Shown here piece after piece: positions 24,174 to 35,589 of a stretch of DNA of 64,000 nucleotides. A program made the position numbers and the translations under genes. This stretch comes from Massospora cicadina. Its lineage: Eukaryota; Entomophthoromycota; Entomophthoromycetes; Entomophthorales; Entomophthoraceae. Where the stretch lies: NCBI GenBank assembly GCA_022478985.1, contig JAKSZP010015888.1, positions 1 to 64,000 on the forward strand, given 5' to 3'. Under the pieces are notes generated by a model. It was not told the DNA's origin. It saw nothing but the letters and a program-made list of their open reading frames with translations, and searched no databases. Numbering within the stretch: the first letter of the stretch is position 1; each line of letters starts with the position of its first letter.

Positions 24174-25217
24174 CTACCTTCCTGAACATACTATATTCCT
24201 CAGCGTTTTCCAGAGGTGCAAGCGCTGGCCCGTTGGCCAGGGGAAGGGTCGTTGAGGAAGAAGTTTACTTGGAGGAATCATCACCCGTGTGTTGTGAACT
24301 TCTACCTCCTTGGGATCAGGCGCTAAAGCAGGATTGCGGCTCAAAGCATCTGCCAAATCATTATCCTTGCCCTTGGTGAACTCATACATGAATGCGAATT
24401 GGGCAAGGGTCTCGTGCCAATGGGTCTGCCATGGGGTTAGGACATGAGGAGCGCGGTAGTACAGCAAGGCACAGTGGTCTGTACATACCTGGAAAGGTTG
24501 GGATGAGCCATGCAAGTGGTGACGCCAATAAGTTAGCGCCTCCACCACTTCCAATAACTCCTTATCATAAACGGCGTAATTTAACTCTGGAAAAGACATT
24601 TTTCTGAAAATTATCCCACTGGATGCTATATCCCAACTTCGCCTAATTGTAACAAGGCAGCCACATTGCGAAGTTGGAGACATCAGTAGACACAATGAAC
24701 TCCTTTGAAGGGTCGACATGGTGAAGAACAGACGTGGATAGCAGGGTGCACTTAACTTCTTGGAAAGCATCCTCCAAAATGGGAACCACTGAAGCACCTT
24801 GGCACCACTAGCCTTGTATAAGGGTGCCGCCACCTCAGACAGATTGGGAGTGAACTTCTTGAGGAACGTACACGTCCCCAAAAAGCTCCTTAATTCCTTG
24901 ACTGAGGTGGGGGTAGGCCACTCACGAATTGCCTTCTCCTTGTCTGGAGTTATCATGTGTCCCTGGTCAAACATGACGTTGCCCAGAAACATGATCTGGG
25001 ACTTAAAGAACTCACACTTTGTTATTTTCAACGTAAGGCTGGCTGCCTTCAACCGCTCCACTACTTGCCAAAGGTGGACTGCATGGGAATCCTGATCCAT
25101 GGAAAACACCAGGATATCATCCATGTAGGCAACCGCGCATACCCCTAACAGGTACCCCAACGCTGCATCAATGCGGCGTTGAAAGATAGCAGGGACATTC
25201 TTAAGCCCAAAGGGCAT
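24174..25217 (-). pseudogene. pol: G reverse transcriptase (palm/thumb) and RNase H
   Basis: A 347-codon open frame. It starts at MPFGLKNVPAIFQR, within the RT fingers/palm. The active site VAYMDDILVFS is at residues about 28-38, and SFLGTCTFLKKFTPNLSEVAAPLY lies in the thumb/connection. RNase H covers about residues 175-290, with PELNYAVYDKELLEVVEAL, VCTDHCALLYY and KGKDNDLADALSRNP. The N-terminal RT part, 25218-25700, is present but interrupted by stops. The family's normal polyprotein would be continuous from protease to integrase, so this is a fragment of it. Its relatively undamaged state fits a recent insertion. Confidence 0.85.
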
Positions 25218-25712
25218 GGCCTAAAACTGGTAATTTCGTTTCTGGTACAGAATGCAGTTAACTATTCTTGTACCTTTTTAATCCGAATCTGAATTAACGC
25301 ATTAAGGCAATCCAGCTTGGAAAAGACCTTAGCCTTCTCCACATAGTGTGCAATCTGTAAATTAAAGGGATGGGATGGAGGTCTGGTACAGTAAAATTTT
25401 ATTGAGGTTCCCATAGTCTACATAGGGGCGTAAAGTACCATCAGACTTCTCCACAAAGAGTAGGGGGAGCATTCAGGGGAGTTACGCTGAAAAATTGCAC
25501 CTTTGGCCAACTGAAATTCACCCACACATCCAATGTCTCTTCCTCCCGGAAAGTCAATGGGTAAATGGGGGAAGATATATGCACCAGATCCACCGTGAGC
25601 TTAAAGTCACAATCAAACTCGGAGTGCTCAGGGAGTGCGTTGGCGGATTCTGCATCAAAAGAGGATTCCAAATTCTCCAAACAGGAAGGTAAGGAAAGTC
25701 CCACGGAGGGCT

Positions 25713-26600
25713 TCAGCAAAGGAGCAAGATAAGGAGTAGGAACATTGGGCCAATGGGGTAATGTGCCCTGGGCATTATCCTCCAAAAAGGAACAATCAAC
25801 AGGTGACCTTTTACCAAAGACAAGGATAGAGTGTTTTCTTTCAAATTAGTCCTGACGTCAAACTTTCTCAACCACTCAAACCCCAAAATAATGGGGAACA
25901 AGAGGTGCTTGATAGCTTGAAAATGGTCGGACAGAAGATAGGCGCCCACCTGGTAGTCCACTAACCCCATGATTTTCAGCGTAGGGATAAATTGAGAAGC
26001 CCCACATCTAGCCATACCACCTGGGGAGTAACTCAACTCAAGGTAGTCAGCAAGGTCATGGTCAATAAAATTGTTAGAGGCACCGGTATCCACTAAAATG
26101 GTTGTGGTGAACTTCCCCAAAGAGGATGTAAGGGTTACAGTCAAGAGAAAGTATCCAGAGTGGGATTTATTCAACTCAGAAAACGCCCCCACCTTACCTA
26201 AAAGTTCTTCTGGATTGAGCAAACCATAAGGGTAGGTTTGGGAATCATAGAAGAGGGAGATATAGTTGGACACTCTTACTACTGAGGCCACAAACCCCTC
26301 CATGCCTTCTGCAGGTGCATAAACATTTTTATATTGTAGGCGCAGCTCTTTTTCAACTTCCTGAGTGCTACGAATCATGGAAGAGGTTAAAGGGGATTTT
26401 CTGGTGTGATTCCAAACACAGAAATAGTTTCCAAATCTAATCCACGAGAGGGCCAAAAATGGTTCAGAGGTATATATCAGGTTTTTGTTATAAAATGCAT
26501 TTTTAAATGCAAACGACACTATTCCTTTACCCTCAACGGAATGCCCGACGTTATCCAAGGCCAACACCCCCAGGCCCATCTGCGCCAATTCTGCCATCAT
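25713..26600 (-). pseudogene. pro: G protease region (retropepsin)
   Basis: A 295-codon open frame. The aspartic protease active site TTILVDTGASNNFIDHDLAD lies at about residues 168-187 (26040-26100), and the second conserved strand FPIILGFEWLRKFD follows about 70 residues later. The first 160 residues lack any zinc knuckle or recognisable capsid domain. Only about 315 bp remain between this frame and the 5' LTR, so Gag appears deleted or replaced. The C-terminal residues run into the RT linker, where the frame is lost. Confidence 0.75.
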
Positions 26601-26914
26601 CGTCTGAGCACGCTGTCAAAGGAAAACTCGTTTCTTAGAATGAAAATTGATTATTTTGGCGGAAAGTCAAAGGAATCATAACTATCAGACCTTGAAGCGT
26701 TTGAATCCACCAGGTACAAACACTAAGGGTGGATATTTTCCAGTTGGAGGCAAACATAATAACGCTGAGTTACTCCAACCTTTGAGAAAAAGAGGAAACA
26801 GCAGTGCAGCTGATGACATCTGGAGCCCTCAGCTGACGGACATTGTTTCCACTTCAGAAAAGTTCCACACGGAAAAATTTCATGCACATAAGAAAAAAAG
26901 GGTTAGTCAACTAA

Positions 26915-27759
26915 TGTAAGGAGATTATCTATAACTCTCCTGTTTCCAGCGTGGTGGTGCTTGGTGCACAGAGCCAATGCATGGAAACTAGCCATTAGTA
27001 CTAGAGTCACTAGCGTCCAGCAGGGGGGCTAGAACAATAATAACTAAAACCAAGTAATGCAATTGGGAACCATCCAAACACGACGTGGTGCACAAGGAGT
27101 GAAGGGGTAAAAGGCCCAGGTTGAAGGGTACCAGGGCGAACTAATGGTGAATGTGTGGAAAATCTGATTGTGTTCAAAATGGATTAGTTAATGAGGCGTG
27201 AGATCTCTGTGAAGGGGTCTGTGCACAGGATCGTACATAATAACATTTTAATAAAACAGGAAAAACCGGGGAAATATTTTATTCAGGAAGTTGACCAACA
27301 AGGAATGTTGGTTGGGGAAAACACATTTAAGTGTTGTTGGGGGGAAATGGGGTTTTCTGCAGTGGACCCATGCACTAACCCACCAATAGGGCAACGCTCC
27401 CATCCAAATTTGTTAAATAAGCTGAAACTGACTTCACTTGAGTTATTAATTGAAGTTGGATTCAAACCAAACGCGTTGTTTTGTAAATGAAATGGGTTCC
27501 AAAACCCTGTTCCTCGACAAACCAAATGGAACTGTTTGCGTTAATTTGGTAGACTGTCCATTTTAACGCTTGGCTGATGTGAGGGGCTGGGCCTTTGGCA
27601 CCCCACTAGTACCAACCTGGGCATATTTTGCCCATACCCAGTGTTGGTCTAGGGTGTGCCTCAGGTCAGAGAGGACCTGTAGCCTCATCTTCTGGGCCTC
27701 CTGGCGCCCAGCCTTATCTTTAAGGTTGGTCCCCACTATGATGTCATGTGCACATGACA
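26915..27759 (-). repeat. 5' LTR of element G
   Basis: 845 bp, starting TGTCATGTGCACATGACATC on the minus strand. The bases just inside it (minus strand TTAGTTGACTAACCC) would be the primer site, but I do not recognise the tRNA. Open frames inside this LTR and its partner are by-products of the repeat sequence. Confidence 0.9.
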
Positions 27760-27764
27760 GGTTT

Positions 27765-28440
27765 CCTCAGAGGCTGTTATAAGATTGGTAGTATCTGATC
27801 ATAAGTTTTAATAGATGTGCCCATGCGGGTTTTGAACTCATGTTGCCCCAACAAATAGGGTTCCACCAAGAATCAGCCAGGGTCTTTTGGTCATTCTCCT
27901 TGACATTATTATATAAATTGTACTTAAGGGCATCGGAGAATTGCAAAGGGCTGACATTTCCCCTTTTTGGATGAATTCAGCTTACCAAATTCTTATTTTT
28001 CAGTGGCAAGTCCAGGTATATGACAATGTTTATTATGCTTGTCCACTAGGGGATTCATCCCGCTAGTGGATATGAGAGTTATTAATTACATATATAATAA
28101 CTATTGTTTTAGAAATATTTCAGCGAATATTTATTAGACCACCAGATTATGATATGCTAGGTTGATGAGTTTTTCATCAGAGATGATCTCCAATAATAAA
28201 CAAATGACTAAGGACTTGATTTCATTATCAATATTTTAATTGACTTGTAGGAGTCAATCAGGTTTAGTTGCCAATTGACTAAGGGTTTATGAGTTTATGG
28301 CGAAAAATGCCCTGTAATAGAGCAATTTTCAAGTTAACATTTTTTGGATATGCAATCTGCTGTTTATGGGTAAGAGTCTCATTACCAAACTAATTGTTAC
28401 CAAATAAGGGTAATTTTATGAGTGTTGAATGAAGACTTTG
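27765..28440. other. right flank of G, possible leader of an older element
   Basis: No protein-coding signal. On the minus strand, 27814-27893 carries a TGGCTGATTCTTGG then AGTTCAAAACC arrangement that resembles pol III A and B boxes, possibly a worn SINE head. On the plus strand, ATGCAATCTGCTG followed closely by GGGTAAGAGT at about 28350-28375 looks like a short exon with a splice donor. Both are weak. Confidence 0.25.
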
Positions 28441-28454
28441 AGACATGTTCTTTT

Positions 28455-30415
28455 TTAACTCAGAAGAGGTCGTAGTCAAGTATGGGAGATATTCCAATTA
28501 ACTTGATGAGAAGATCATTCTTCTGCTTGACCTTAGAGGGTTAAACATTAGCTATGGCCACCTTTTCCAATTAGGGCACCAATAATAAGATCTTTGCGCC
28601 AAGGTACCTATAAATTCCCTTGGATTTTTTATAATGAAGCAAATAATATCAGTTCTAGATAAAAAATTATCAATAAAGTTTTATAATTTAGACTCTTTGC
28701 TCTTGTTATTAGAGTTGAAAGGACAAAAAGATCCTTTATCTATATTATTGTTGATCTCTGCTGACTCTGCATGATGAGAAGGAAGAAGCGCCTCTGAACC
28801 TTATCTTAACTAAGTTCTACCAGAAGAAATAGTTAAGAAGACCCTTCCAATCTAGAAGAAGTCAATATCAGGACAAGCACCAGGTTGCGTTGGACCTAAT
28901 TACTACTTGGCTATCAGCTCAAAAAGATAGTAGCTGTAAGTCCTGAGGAACGTCTCTTGGCCCTAGATTGGGCCATCTTCCCATTCCCAAATAAAAAGAC
29001 ATTGAAGAGGATGGCAGTACCCCTCATTACTCAGGGCGATCTCACTCACATAGTAGACGAGTGATGGGTAACAGCTCTCCCACTTCAGATCCCCCCCTGG
29101 TACCCACACTCAACTTGGCAGAACAGTTGCGGGGAATCAGCAAAATCTGTTAAAGATTGTCGAATTGAAATCAGTTGGATCTGATTTGAGTGGCAATATG
29201 GCCAATGGCCAAATCTCAAATGGCTGGAAAGGTATGAAGACTGAAGTATCAGCTGGAATGCCTGACAGCTCCAATTCGATCAATAAGCCAATAGAACTAA
29301 CATTCGGTGCCATTGATGAGGGTTTGAAGCCATCTGTTGGCAATTTGGGTGTTGCAGCTGATGTGCTGCCTTTGACTGAGCAGACGGTTCAGCGACCAAG
29401 TGTGGGCAGGTTGGGCATCCTGAACTCGTTTCCAACCAAATGGACCCACCCCTATGTGGGGTGGCCTTGGGGGATTCCCATTGCTTGTCGGGCAAAACGC
29501 CATTGTACCAACCATTAGTAATATAGCTGAGCCCCAGTTTGGACGTTTGAGGTCAAACTGACTGAGACTCGGCCCACCACCAAATTATGTGATGTCAGTT
29601 CTTAAGGAACAAACCCGCCCATTCCCAAACAATTTTCCAGTTAGGTCAAAATTGTGGGACCCATTCCCATCTTGCCACTACCCCAATCAACCACTATTTA
29701 ATCAGTTGCATAGCACTGAGAAAATTGTTGGTCGATTTTTTTACTCTTCCTTTTAAATAAAAATTTACCAAAAAATAAATAATTTTATTTTCTCCCAACT
29801 GCATCCCTGATGGCATTTCCTGGTGGCCCATTGGTCCATACACCAGATGGGCTCTACCAGTACTATTGGTCACTATGGCCCCCTCCATCATCAATTGGGT
29901 TCAGCGAGTCCAATATTTTTGGCTTTACAACCCCATGATCACTAACTTCCAGCAGCAATACATGGGAATCTTGTAACCGTATGTCCACCAATTGCAAGAG
30001 AGAATCCATCTCTTTGCCACCCTGGTCAAGATGGCACCATATGCCGAGGATCTTATCAAGACTATCTCAGTGATTCCACCCCCTGCAGCAAGACCCCTGG
30101 GTCAAGAGTGGGTTCAGTGTGGTTTGTCATCGGGATCATTCTCACCATGTTGCTGTACCAACACTTCATCATTTCCAACTGCCCAGCTCCATACCAAGTC
30201 ATCCAGTTGGCAATGCCTCTGGAATTCTGGCTTGCTTATTAGGCGCTTATGCATCCCGACTGGCAGGCCAGTCTAAATCTATTCTGCCGTTTCCATGACA
30301 GTAGCCTTCATACTACTATTGCTCATTATAATCTATCATTATCAACATTTTGAGCAACGAAAATACAAGGAGCCTGTGAAGTTGAAAAAGGAGGCTGAAG
30401 AAAGTAATATATAAA
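28455..30415 (+). pseudogene. module E, unrecognised protein ending in membrane segments
   Basis: Plus-strand coding region in several shifted pieces. An early piece has SIKFYNLDSLLLLLELKG. At about 29033-29083 it has TQGDLTHIVDE and WVTAL, shared with D1. The open stretch at 29165-29518 (117 aa) is Gly/Ser/Pro-rich. A helical piece follows with INWVQRVQYFWLYNPMITNF, and at about 30115-30180 a hydrophobic segment VWFVIGIILTMLLYQHFII. The last 39 codons before the stop at about 30413 have TVAFILLLLIIIYHYQHFEQ, a membrane helix followed by a short, charged tail. The stretch around 30220-30300 aligns with module K near 43450-43530 (both contain CATGACAGT after TTTTC/TTTCC). The function could be an envelope-like or other membrane protein, but no family motif was recognised. 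Confidence 0.4.
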
Positions 30416-30439
30416 GAGGAAACAAATCCTAAACTTAAC

Positions 30440-30690
30440 CTTATAATGCTCAATAGAGGCACAAGCTCCTTAAATTTTAACATTAGGGATCAGATTCTAT
30501 AATCATAATTAATTTCTTGGTTTGGGAGATATATTTTGGGTTGTTTAGCAAGCTTTGGTCATTTTTGTAGTATAGACCTTGCCTTATTTTATTAAAAATA
30601 ACTGTTAACTCTAAGAAGCTTCAAAGAATGTTCCCCATTAATCCCTGTCTAAGTTGCAGTGTTGAAAAATACTGGAGCTCCCTTCCAGGT
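30440..30690 (+). repeat. J-type LTR-like block behind module E
   Basis: The segment from about 30515 (ATATATTTTGGGTTGTTTAG, then AAGCTTTGGTCATTTTTGTAG) aligns with the J block at about 45475-45560 (ATATATATGAGGCTGTTTAG, then AAGCCTTGACCATTCTGATAG) and continues for about 130 bp. If it is an LTR, module E lies between J-type LTRs, with G inserted in the leader. From 30691 to 31200 nothing is recognised. Confidence 0.35.
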
Positions 30691-31199
30691 CTTTTAAATA
30701 GCTGAACAATAGTAAAGATGTAAAATTAAGAAAATAATTATGACAAAAAACCTCTCAAGATAATGAGTTTGTAGCATTACCCAATGGATAAGAAATGTTT
30801 GCTTTGAAATAGATGTTCCTAATCCTGTTGCATTTGAGTTTATTGCACAACAAAAGGAGAAGTACCATTTGCCCTAAAGCAAATACCAGATAAGAATAGT
30901 AAATATAGGCCTTGTCCAATTACTTGATGGTATATTTGTAACTTAATGACAATTAGTTGGGATAAAGTCTTTACTGTTTCTTTCAATATGAGGGTTTATA
31001 CCTGAACATTAGTTTTCCATCCACTGAAATCATTATGAGGGTCAAATTAATATCTCTGACAATGTGTACACCCAAAATTTGTCATGCTATTCAAGTTTGT
31101 GTTACATCATTCTAAGTGCTGAGACAGTTAAACCTAACCCAGTCGCACCATTCATATACCTTTAACTTCTATCAATTAGCATTCTCTTTTGGTTAGGAG

Positions 31200-32390
31200 C
31201 TTCTAAGTGCGATAAAAAAGTTGATATAAAAATCTTACAAAATGATTCAGCTGAATGATGGGGCTATCAATTACCTGCAGAACCATCTCACTACCCAATA
31301 AGACGCCGCTGCGTCTGAAGCCCATCTTCAAATCATAAAATCTATCTAGTTTCTTGGATAGTATTTCAGACCTCAAAGCTCAATGGACAATGTTTTTTGC
31401 AGTTTAAAGAAGCCTTATGATAGGCACAACTGAGAATCAAGTCTCTGTTGGTCCAGAAGTACCTCCCAGATATTAAGGGCCTCCTGGGCCCCAAGGAACT
31501 TTGGGATACTTGGGCTACAAAAAGTTTGTGGACCTCCTGATCCTCTCAGATCAATTGGTCTGCAAGGTCTTCAAGGAGATTCTGGACCCTTGGACTTCCA
31601 GGTCCCCCTTTCTGATGTATCAGATCCAGAAGATAAAATTCTTGGTTACAGTCAAAGGACATACAAGTAAAGGGCGCACAATTAGAAACTCAAATCATTT
31701 TCTTATCAAGAGGCTGTGAAATGGACCTTGCTGGCCAACCACATAATCCTGATTTTACAATTAAGGCCTTAGTGGGAGGGCTTACCAACGTTAGAGTCTT
31801 ATTTCACTATATGGCGTATAATTGGACTAATTTGATGAGAAACTTGCTCACCTTACCCATCAAGTTGAAGCATCAAAGCTGAACAACTATCTAAAGACCT
31901 TATAGAAACCCAAAAGTTTAAACTGCATGATCTTAAGAACAGCTTGCCTAAAAGGCTTCTGCCACCGCAGCAATGAGTCAATAGGCTGATTTTCAGAATG
32001 ATGTTAATGACCTAAGAGCCCATATTGATCTAATGCAACCTGCTAAAAATACCATTACCAAAAATTTGGTTTTTGCACCCAATATGGCGACATGAATTAA
32101 GGTTTACCTACAACTGTCATTACTAATTTTACCCTTCTTTTAAGGACAAGTATGTTTCCAGTGAAGGTAATATTTCTTCTTTCTTGTATGATAACAAGAG
32201 GATCATGGAAGAGGCCACCAATATAGAAAAGTAAAAAATCTTACAACTTGCTTGAGTCAGATCTCCCAAGAGATAATGGTTACTCATTTCAAAAATAGAA
32301 AAGTTTGAAACTAGATTGGATTTTCTTTGACAAAAGGACTTGTGAGTGAGCAGATATTTTATTATCATAAATAAGCATTTATGAGGAATT
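31200..32390 (+). pseudogene. gag: element B2 gag remnant with collagen-like repeat
   Basis: Partial second copy of the family B gag, in the same order as 33030-34320: a helical N part (31250-31470), a Gly-X-Y stretch at about 31468-31612 spread over two frames (GPPGPQGTLGYLG, GLQGLQGDSGPLD), then a capsid-like segment near 32100-32220 (LPTTVITNF, then SSFLYDNKR), which matches LSTPLVTNF and VSFLYAYES in B. The pol part is missing, because the copy jumps directly to the 3' end block at 32401. Many stops. Confidence 0.5.
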
Positions 32391-32400
32391 CTAATTGGTA

Positions 32401-32893
32401 GGATTTGATATGATGAGCAAGCTGAAATTTCTGATCCCAAATTGAGCCTCGACCAATTTACCCTTGAACCAATGTGAATGGATCCTCATCCTGAAGACAG
32501 TAAACTGGGTTCAATCAGTAAAGCAATCACACGTATAAGAATTGATGAACACACCTTTGGGAACCCCATCCCCGCTTCCTGAATCTCAAGAGGAACTTCC
32601 CTACCATAATGTTCATGAGGACTACACAGTACAATGAGGGCGCTTACCAGGCAATCAATCTGGAAGGCAGTAAAAGACTCTGATCCTACAGGGTCACGAA
32701 GGTCCCTGAGGCACCATGTCCAAACACGCCCTAATAATATTGACGCTTTATACATAATAAATTAGTCTATATTATCTACATAATTCATTTTTTGACCTCT
32801 CCACTAATTTTCATCTTTGAGCCCATTTTGGACTTTGACAACAGTCAAGAAAACTGTTATGCTGGGAGAAGTGGTGCTCACTACAGGGGGCTC
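32401..32893 (+). repeat. family B 3' end/LTR block, upstream copy
   Basis: Aligns over about 460 bp with 38547-39005. Shared landmarks are GATGATGAGCAAGCTGAAAT, CACAGTACAATGAGGGCGC and CAATCAATCTGGAAGGCAG. The first 290 bp or so still look like the C-terminal coding end of pol, and the LTR proper is probably only the last 200 bp. It ends in GTGCTCACTACA followed by GGGGGCTCTGAG, the same junction motif as behind the LTR of element A. Confidence 0.55.
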
Positions 32894-33029
32894 TGAGCTG
32901 TCCTGTATGCAAACATCTATAACAAATATTAAATAACACTATCAGTCACAAAGATCAATGTGCTGATCAGCTGAGAAGCGTTTCTCAATGGATTAATACC
33001 TCGCTGTATGCTTTCTGCCCATGCAGCCT

Positions 33030-34320
33030 AAGAGTTTAGAATATGGGCCACACCTTAGTTCTCCCTGCCCTCCATTGAAGAAAAAAGTTCAACTTCAGTA
33101 TGAGAACCTTACCAACATTGTTCAACAATTGATAAATGGCATATACTCCGTGGGTTCCCATTCCAGCTGCACTTGAGCCTCTTCCACGCCCTCTACTATG
33201 TGGGATCTTTTTACCACGGACCAGCTGCAAGAAGTAGAACTAACTCTGGGGACCAAACGCTACCTTTAAAACTTCGTTCACCCAGATATTCATCACCTCC
33301 TCCAGCTAGTTGGGTTACACCATCATGAAGTCTCTTGACAACTGGGCTCACCCAAACCTTATACTCCCATGCTGTCGACTTTTACAACATGGTCTCCTCC
33401 TTCATTAATGAAAACTGAGAGGCCATTATTGATAACCACTAACTAATTAGTGAAGCCTAAGGACATTAAATGGTGCTGTATAGTGGGATTTTGGGCTACC
33501 TTGAAGACCAACTGCACCAGAATATTCAGCTCCTCGAGGCTGCTTGGCACCAGCGCCTCCACTAAGTTGAAGATCTGGTGCAGACCCTACAAAAACACTA
33601 CTAGGAGCTGGCTTCTCATGATTACACCTCTGGTAGTAAAGGTGTAAAGGGCCTAGGGGGCTAAAAAGTCCAGAAGGACATAAGAGACTGGAAGGACCGG
33701 AAGGACCCTGTGGACCTTGAGGGCCCTTTGGCCCCACAGAACCTACCGCCAGAGACCCTGATGACCCTTGGTGAAAGGATGTTCTAGAAGCCTTGGCTGT
33801 CTCATGCAATCAAATTTGGAATGTAGGAAAGAATTGCAAACTCCGAGTAGAAAGAGACCTTCTCAACCCTAAAGTCTCCATTGAGGCATTGTAGGACGAA
33901 ATGGATAACTTTAGCACCTTCACCAAACTTACAAATAGTCGCATCTCTCAGCTCAAGCAAAATCGTCGAGGTTTTGAGACCCATTTGGCCCCCTTAATAG
34001 CAAGCTTCTCCTTTAGGGCGCTGAATTTAATTCATAAAGGAGCAGGTTGCTCATAAGGCTTCCATACTCTCCCTCAACTGAAATTGGGACGATATTTAAG
34101 AGGACATCAAGGGCCCAAGAAGATAGTTAGACCAGCAAGTCCCCTGAAACTATGTGGAGACAAAGATCTCTCTGAGCCCGCATCCATTCATGGCGTTAAC
34201 ATTCTCTCCACTCCTCTTGTAACTAACTTTAAACTTATTTTTAAAGAGAGGTTTACTCCTGGCCAGAAAAGCATCGTCTCTTTCCTATATGCCTATGAGA
34301 GTTTCATGTAAGAGACCACT
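33030..34320 (+). pseudogene. gag: element B gag with collagen-like Gly-X-Y tract
   Basis: Gag of a Ty3/gypsy element, frameshifted. At about 33620-33760 one frame reads GSKGVKG and the neighbouring frame reads GHKRLEGPEGPCGP, stop, GPFGPTEP, a run of Gly-X-Y triplets rich in Pro, Glu and Lys. A charged helical segment follows (about 33830-34000, heptad-like). Then comes a capsid-like piece at 34084-34311 with NILSTPLVTNFKLIFKERFT and SIVSFLYAYESFM. The minus-strand open frame over 33447-33809 also reads as Gly-Pro repeats, because the triplet pattern is partly palindromic; the plus strand is preferred, since protease, RT and integrase are all on it. The collagen-like run is also present in B2, so it is a family feature. 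Confidence 0.55.
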
Positions 34321-34971
34321 CATTGAAAGAAAGTGAAGCATATCCACTCCTAACTTAGCACTGCTCAGAGATCATGACCCCCACTTGAAAGAATGCAACA
34401 CCTGCGAACAGGTTTGTACAGCCTTAATCCCAAAATTCTGCAGAAATTAAACAATGATAATCAAAAAAGCCTTTATGTGTATCCGCCTGAATAAAAAAAA
34501 GAGCCCCATGCAGTTCGCCAGCCATTCCTTTGCCCAAGTCCAGTCCTTGTTCCCACCATTTTTATTACCTTGGACAACACCATCAATGCTATTATCTCCG
34601 TGTTAGGTTCCTATCCAGAAGTTCAAATGCATATGATCGGCCAAAAGACTGGTTTTACAGAATTTGAGAGTTCAAGGAAGCAATCAACGAGATCCTTACA
34701 TCAACCTTGCATTATAAGGCTAGTCCTTTGAGTTCCTTTATCTGTCCTTGAGTCCATGTGGTCAAAAAATCAGAAAATCCCAACCCTGATGCACCTACTG
34801 TATTGTTTACTGACACAGCGTTAAGACATGCTGGAAATTACTTGCCAAGGAGGCGGGAAAAGGGACGTCATCATTAAGGGCGAAGCACTCCATGCTGGCA
34901 ACCCTACCACGCCTCAAAAAACATCCATGACCTCGAATGAATCTTAAACTATTGTACCTGAAGAATAAGTT

Positions 34972-35181
34972 TTGGTACACATAGATAATAAAGAAATTGA
35001 TACTGCTTACTCTTCTTCCAATGAATGCCATGTTTTCACACCAACTCCACAGTTCAGAAGTCTGGTTACCTGCAACACCATTTGTGTTCACAAGATTCCT
35101 GTTCTCGCCATAATTGACAGTGGTTTTTTCACAAACGTTATACTATCCAAGTTAATGAAGCGTATCAAGATCACTCTGTAA
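34972..35181 (+). pseudogene. pro: element B retropepsin fragment
   Basis: 69-codon open stretch ending in the protease active-site segment VLAIIDSGFFTNVILSKLMK. The catalytic D-S-G triad is intact at residues 49-51. It belongs to the same protease class as in element A (which reads APVNIISSKLMKK after its lost triad), linking the two families. Downstream protease sequence continues in broken frames to about 35400. Confidence 0.65.
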
Positions 35182-35589
35182 TTGCCACACTATACAAAAT
35201 ACAGCGTGGCTGGCCATGCAATGTACTCAATCTATAAAGCCTATTTTTCCCTACCCTATCTAATTCAGGAAGCTCGCCGTAAATACCTCTGCAATTGCAC
35301 AGGATAATTACAGCTATAACCTACTTCTTGGAGCTCAGTTTCTTTGAGACTACTCAGCAGTAGAACATTACAGCGGTGGATGCTTATCTTTGTTGGGGCA
35401 TCAGGTCCCTCTAATCTTCAAAACTTTCCATGACTCTAAGATGGAGGTCAAGGTCCGAACTTGCCTACTAGAGAGTGAGGGACAAATCAATCAGCTCAAT
35501 TATCACATGAGGGGCTCTCAAATTTGGCTGCTTTCATCCGCTGTTGATGAACAAGAAGGCATGCCGATCTACTTACTTTAAATAATCAC

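Larger units (their letters stand above)
21820..27759 (-). mobile_element. element G, near-complete Ty3/gypsy chromovirus
   Basis: A 5,940-bp LTR retrotransposon on the minus strand, flanked by a perfect 5-bp duplication GGTTT at 21815-21819 and 27760-27764. LTRs of 845-846 bp run TGTCATGTGC...TAYA/ACA (read on the minus strand). They differ at roughly 5 percent of positions by eye, making this one of the youngest insertions in the window. Order on the minus strand: 5' LTR, about 315 bp without recognisable Gag, protease, RT, RNase H, integrase, chromodomain, polypurine tract, 3' LTR. It is broken by several stops and shifts between domains and is probably not autonomous. It sits inside an older plus-strand unit that joins 21451-21819 to 27765 onward. 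Confidence 0.9.

Noticed and set aside
24392..24607. Plus-strand frame over the RNase H region
   Set aside because: Shadow of the minus-strand RT/RNase H frame of G.
27191..27490. 99-aa plus-strand frame
   Set aside because: Lies entirely in the G LTR; the partner LTR has the same frame interrupted, and LTRs of this family are not coding.
33447..33809. 120-aa minus-strand frame with Gly-Pro repeats, like a cellular collagen gene
   Set aside because: All conserved domains of the surrounding element B are on the plus strand and the plus strand shows the same Gly-X-Y periodicity. The homologous B2 region supports the plus strand.
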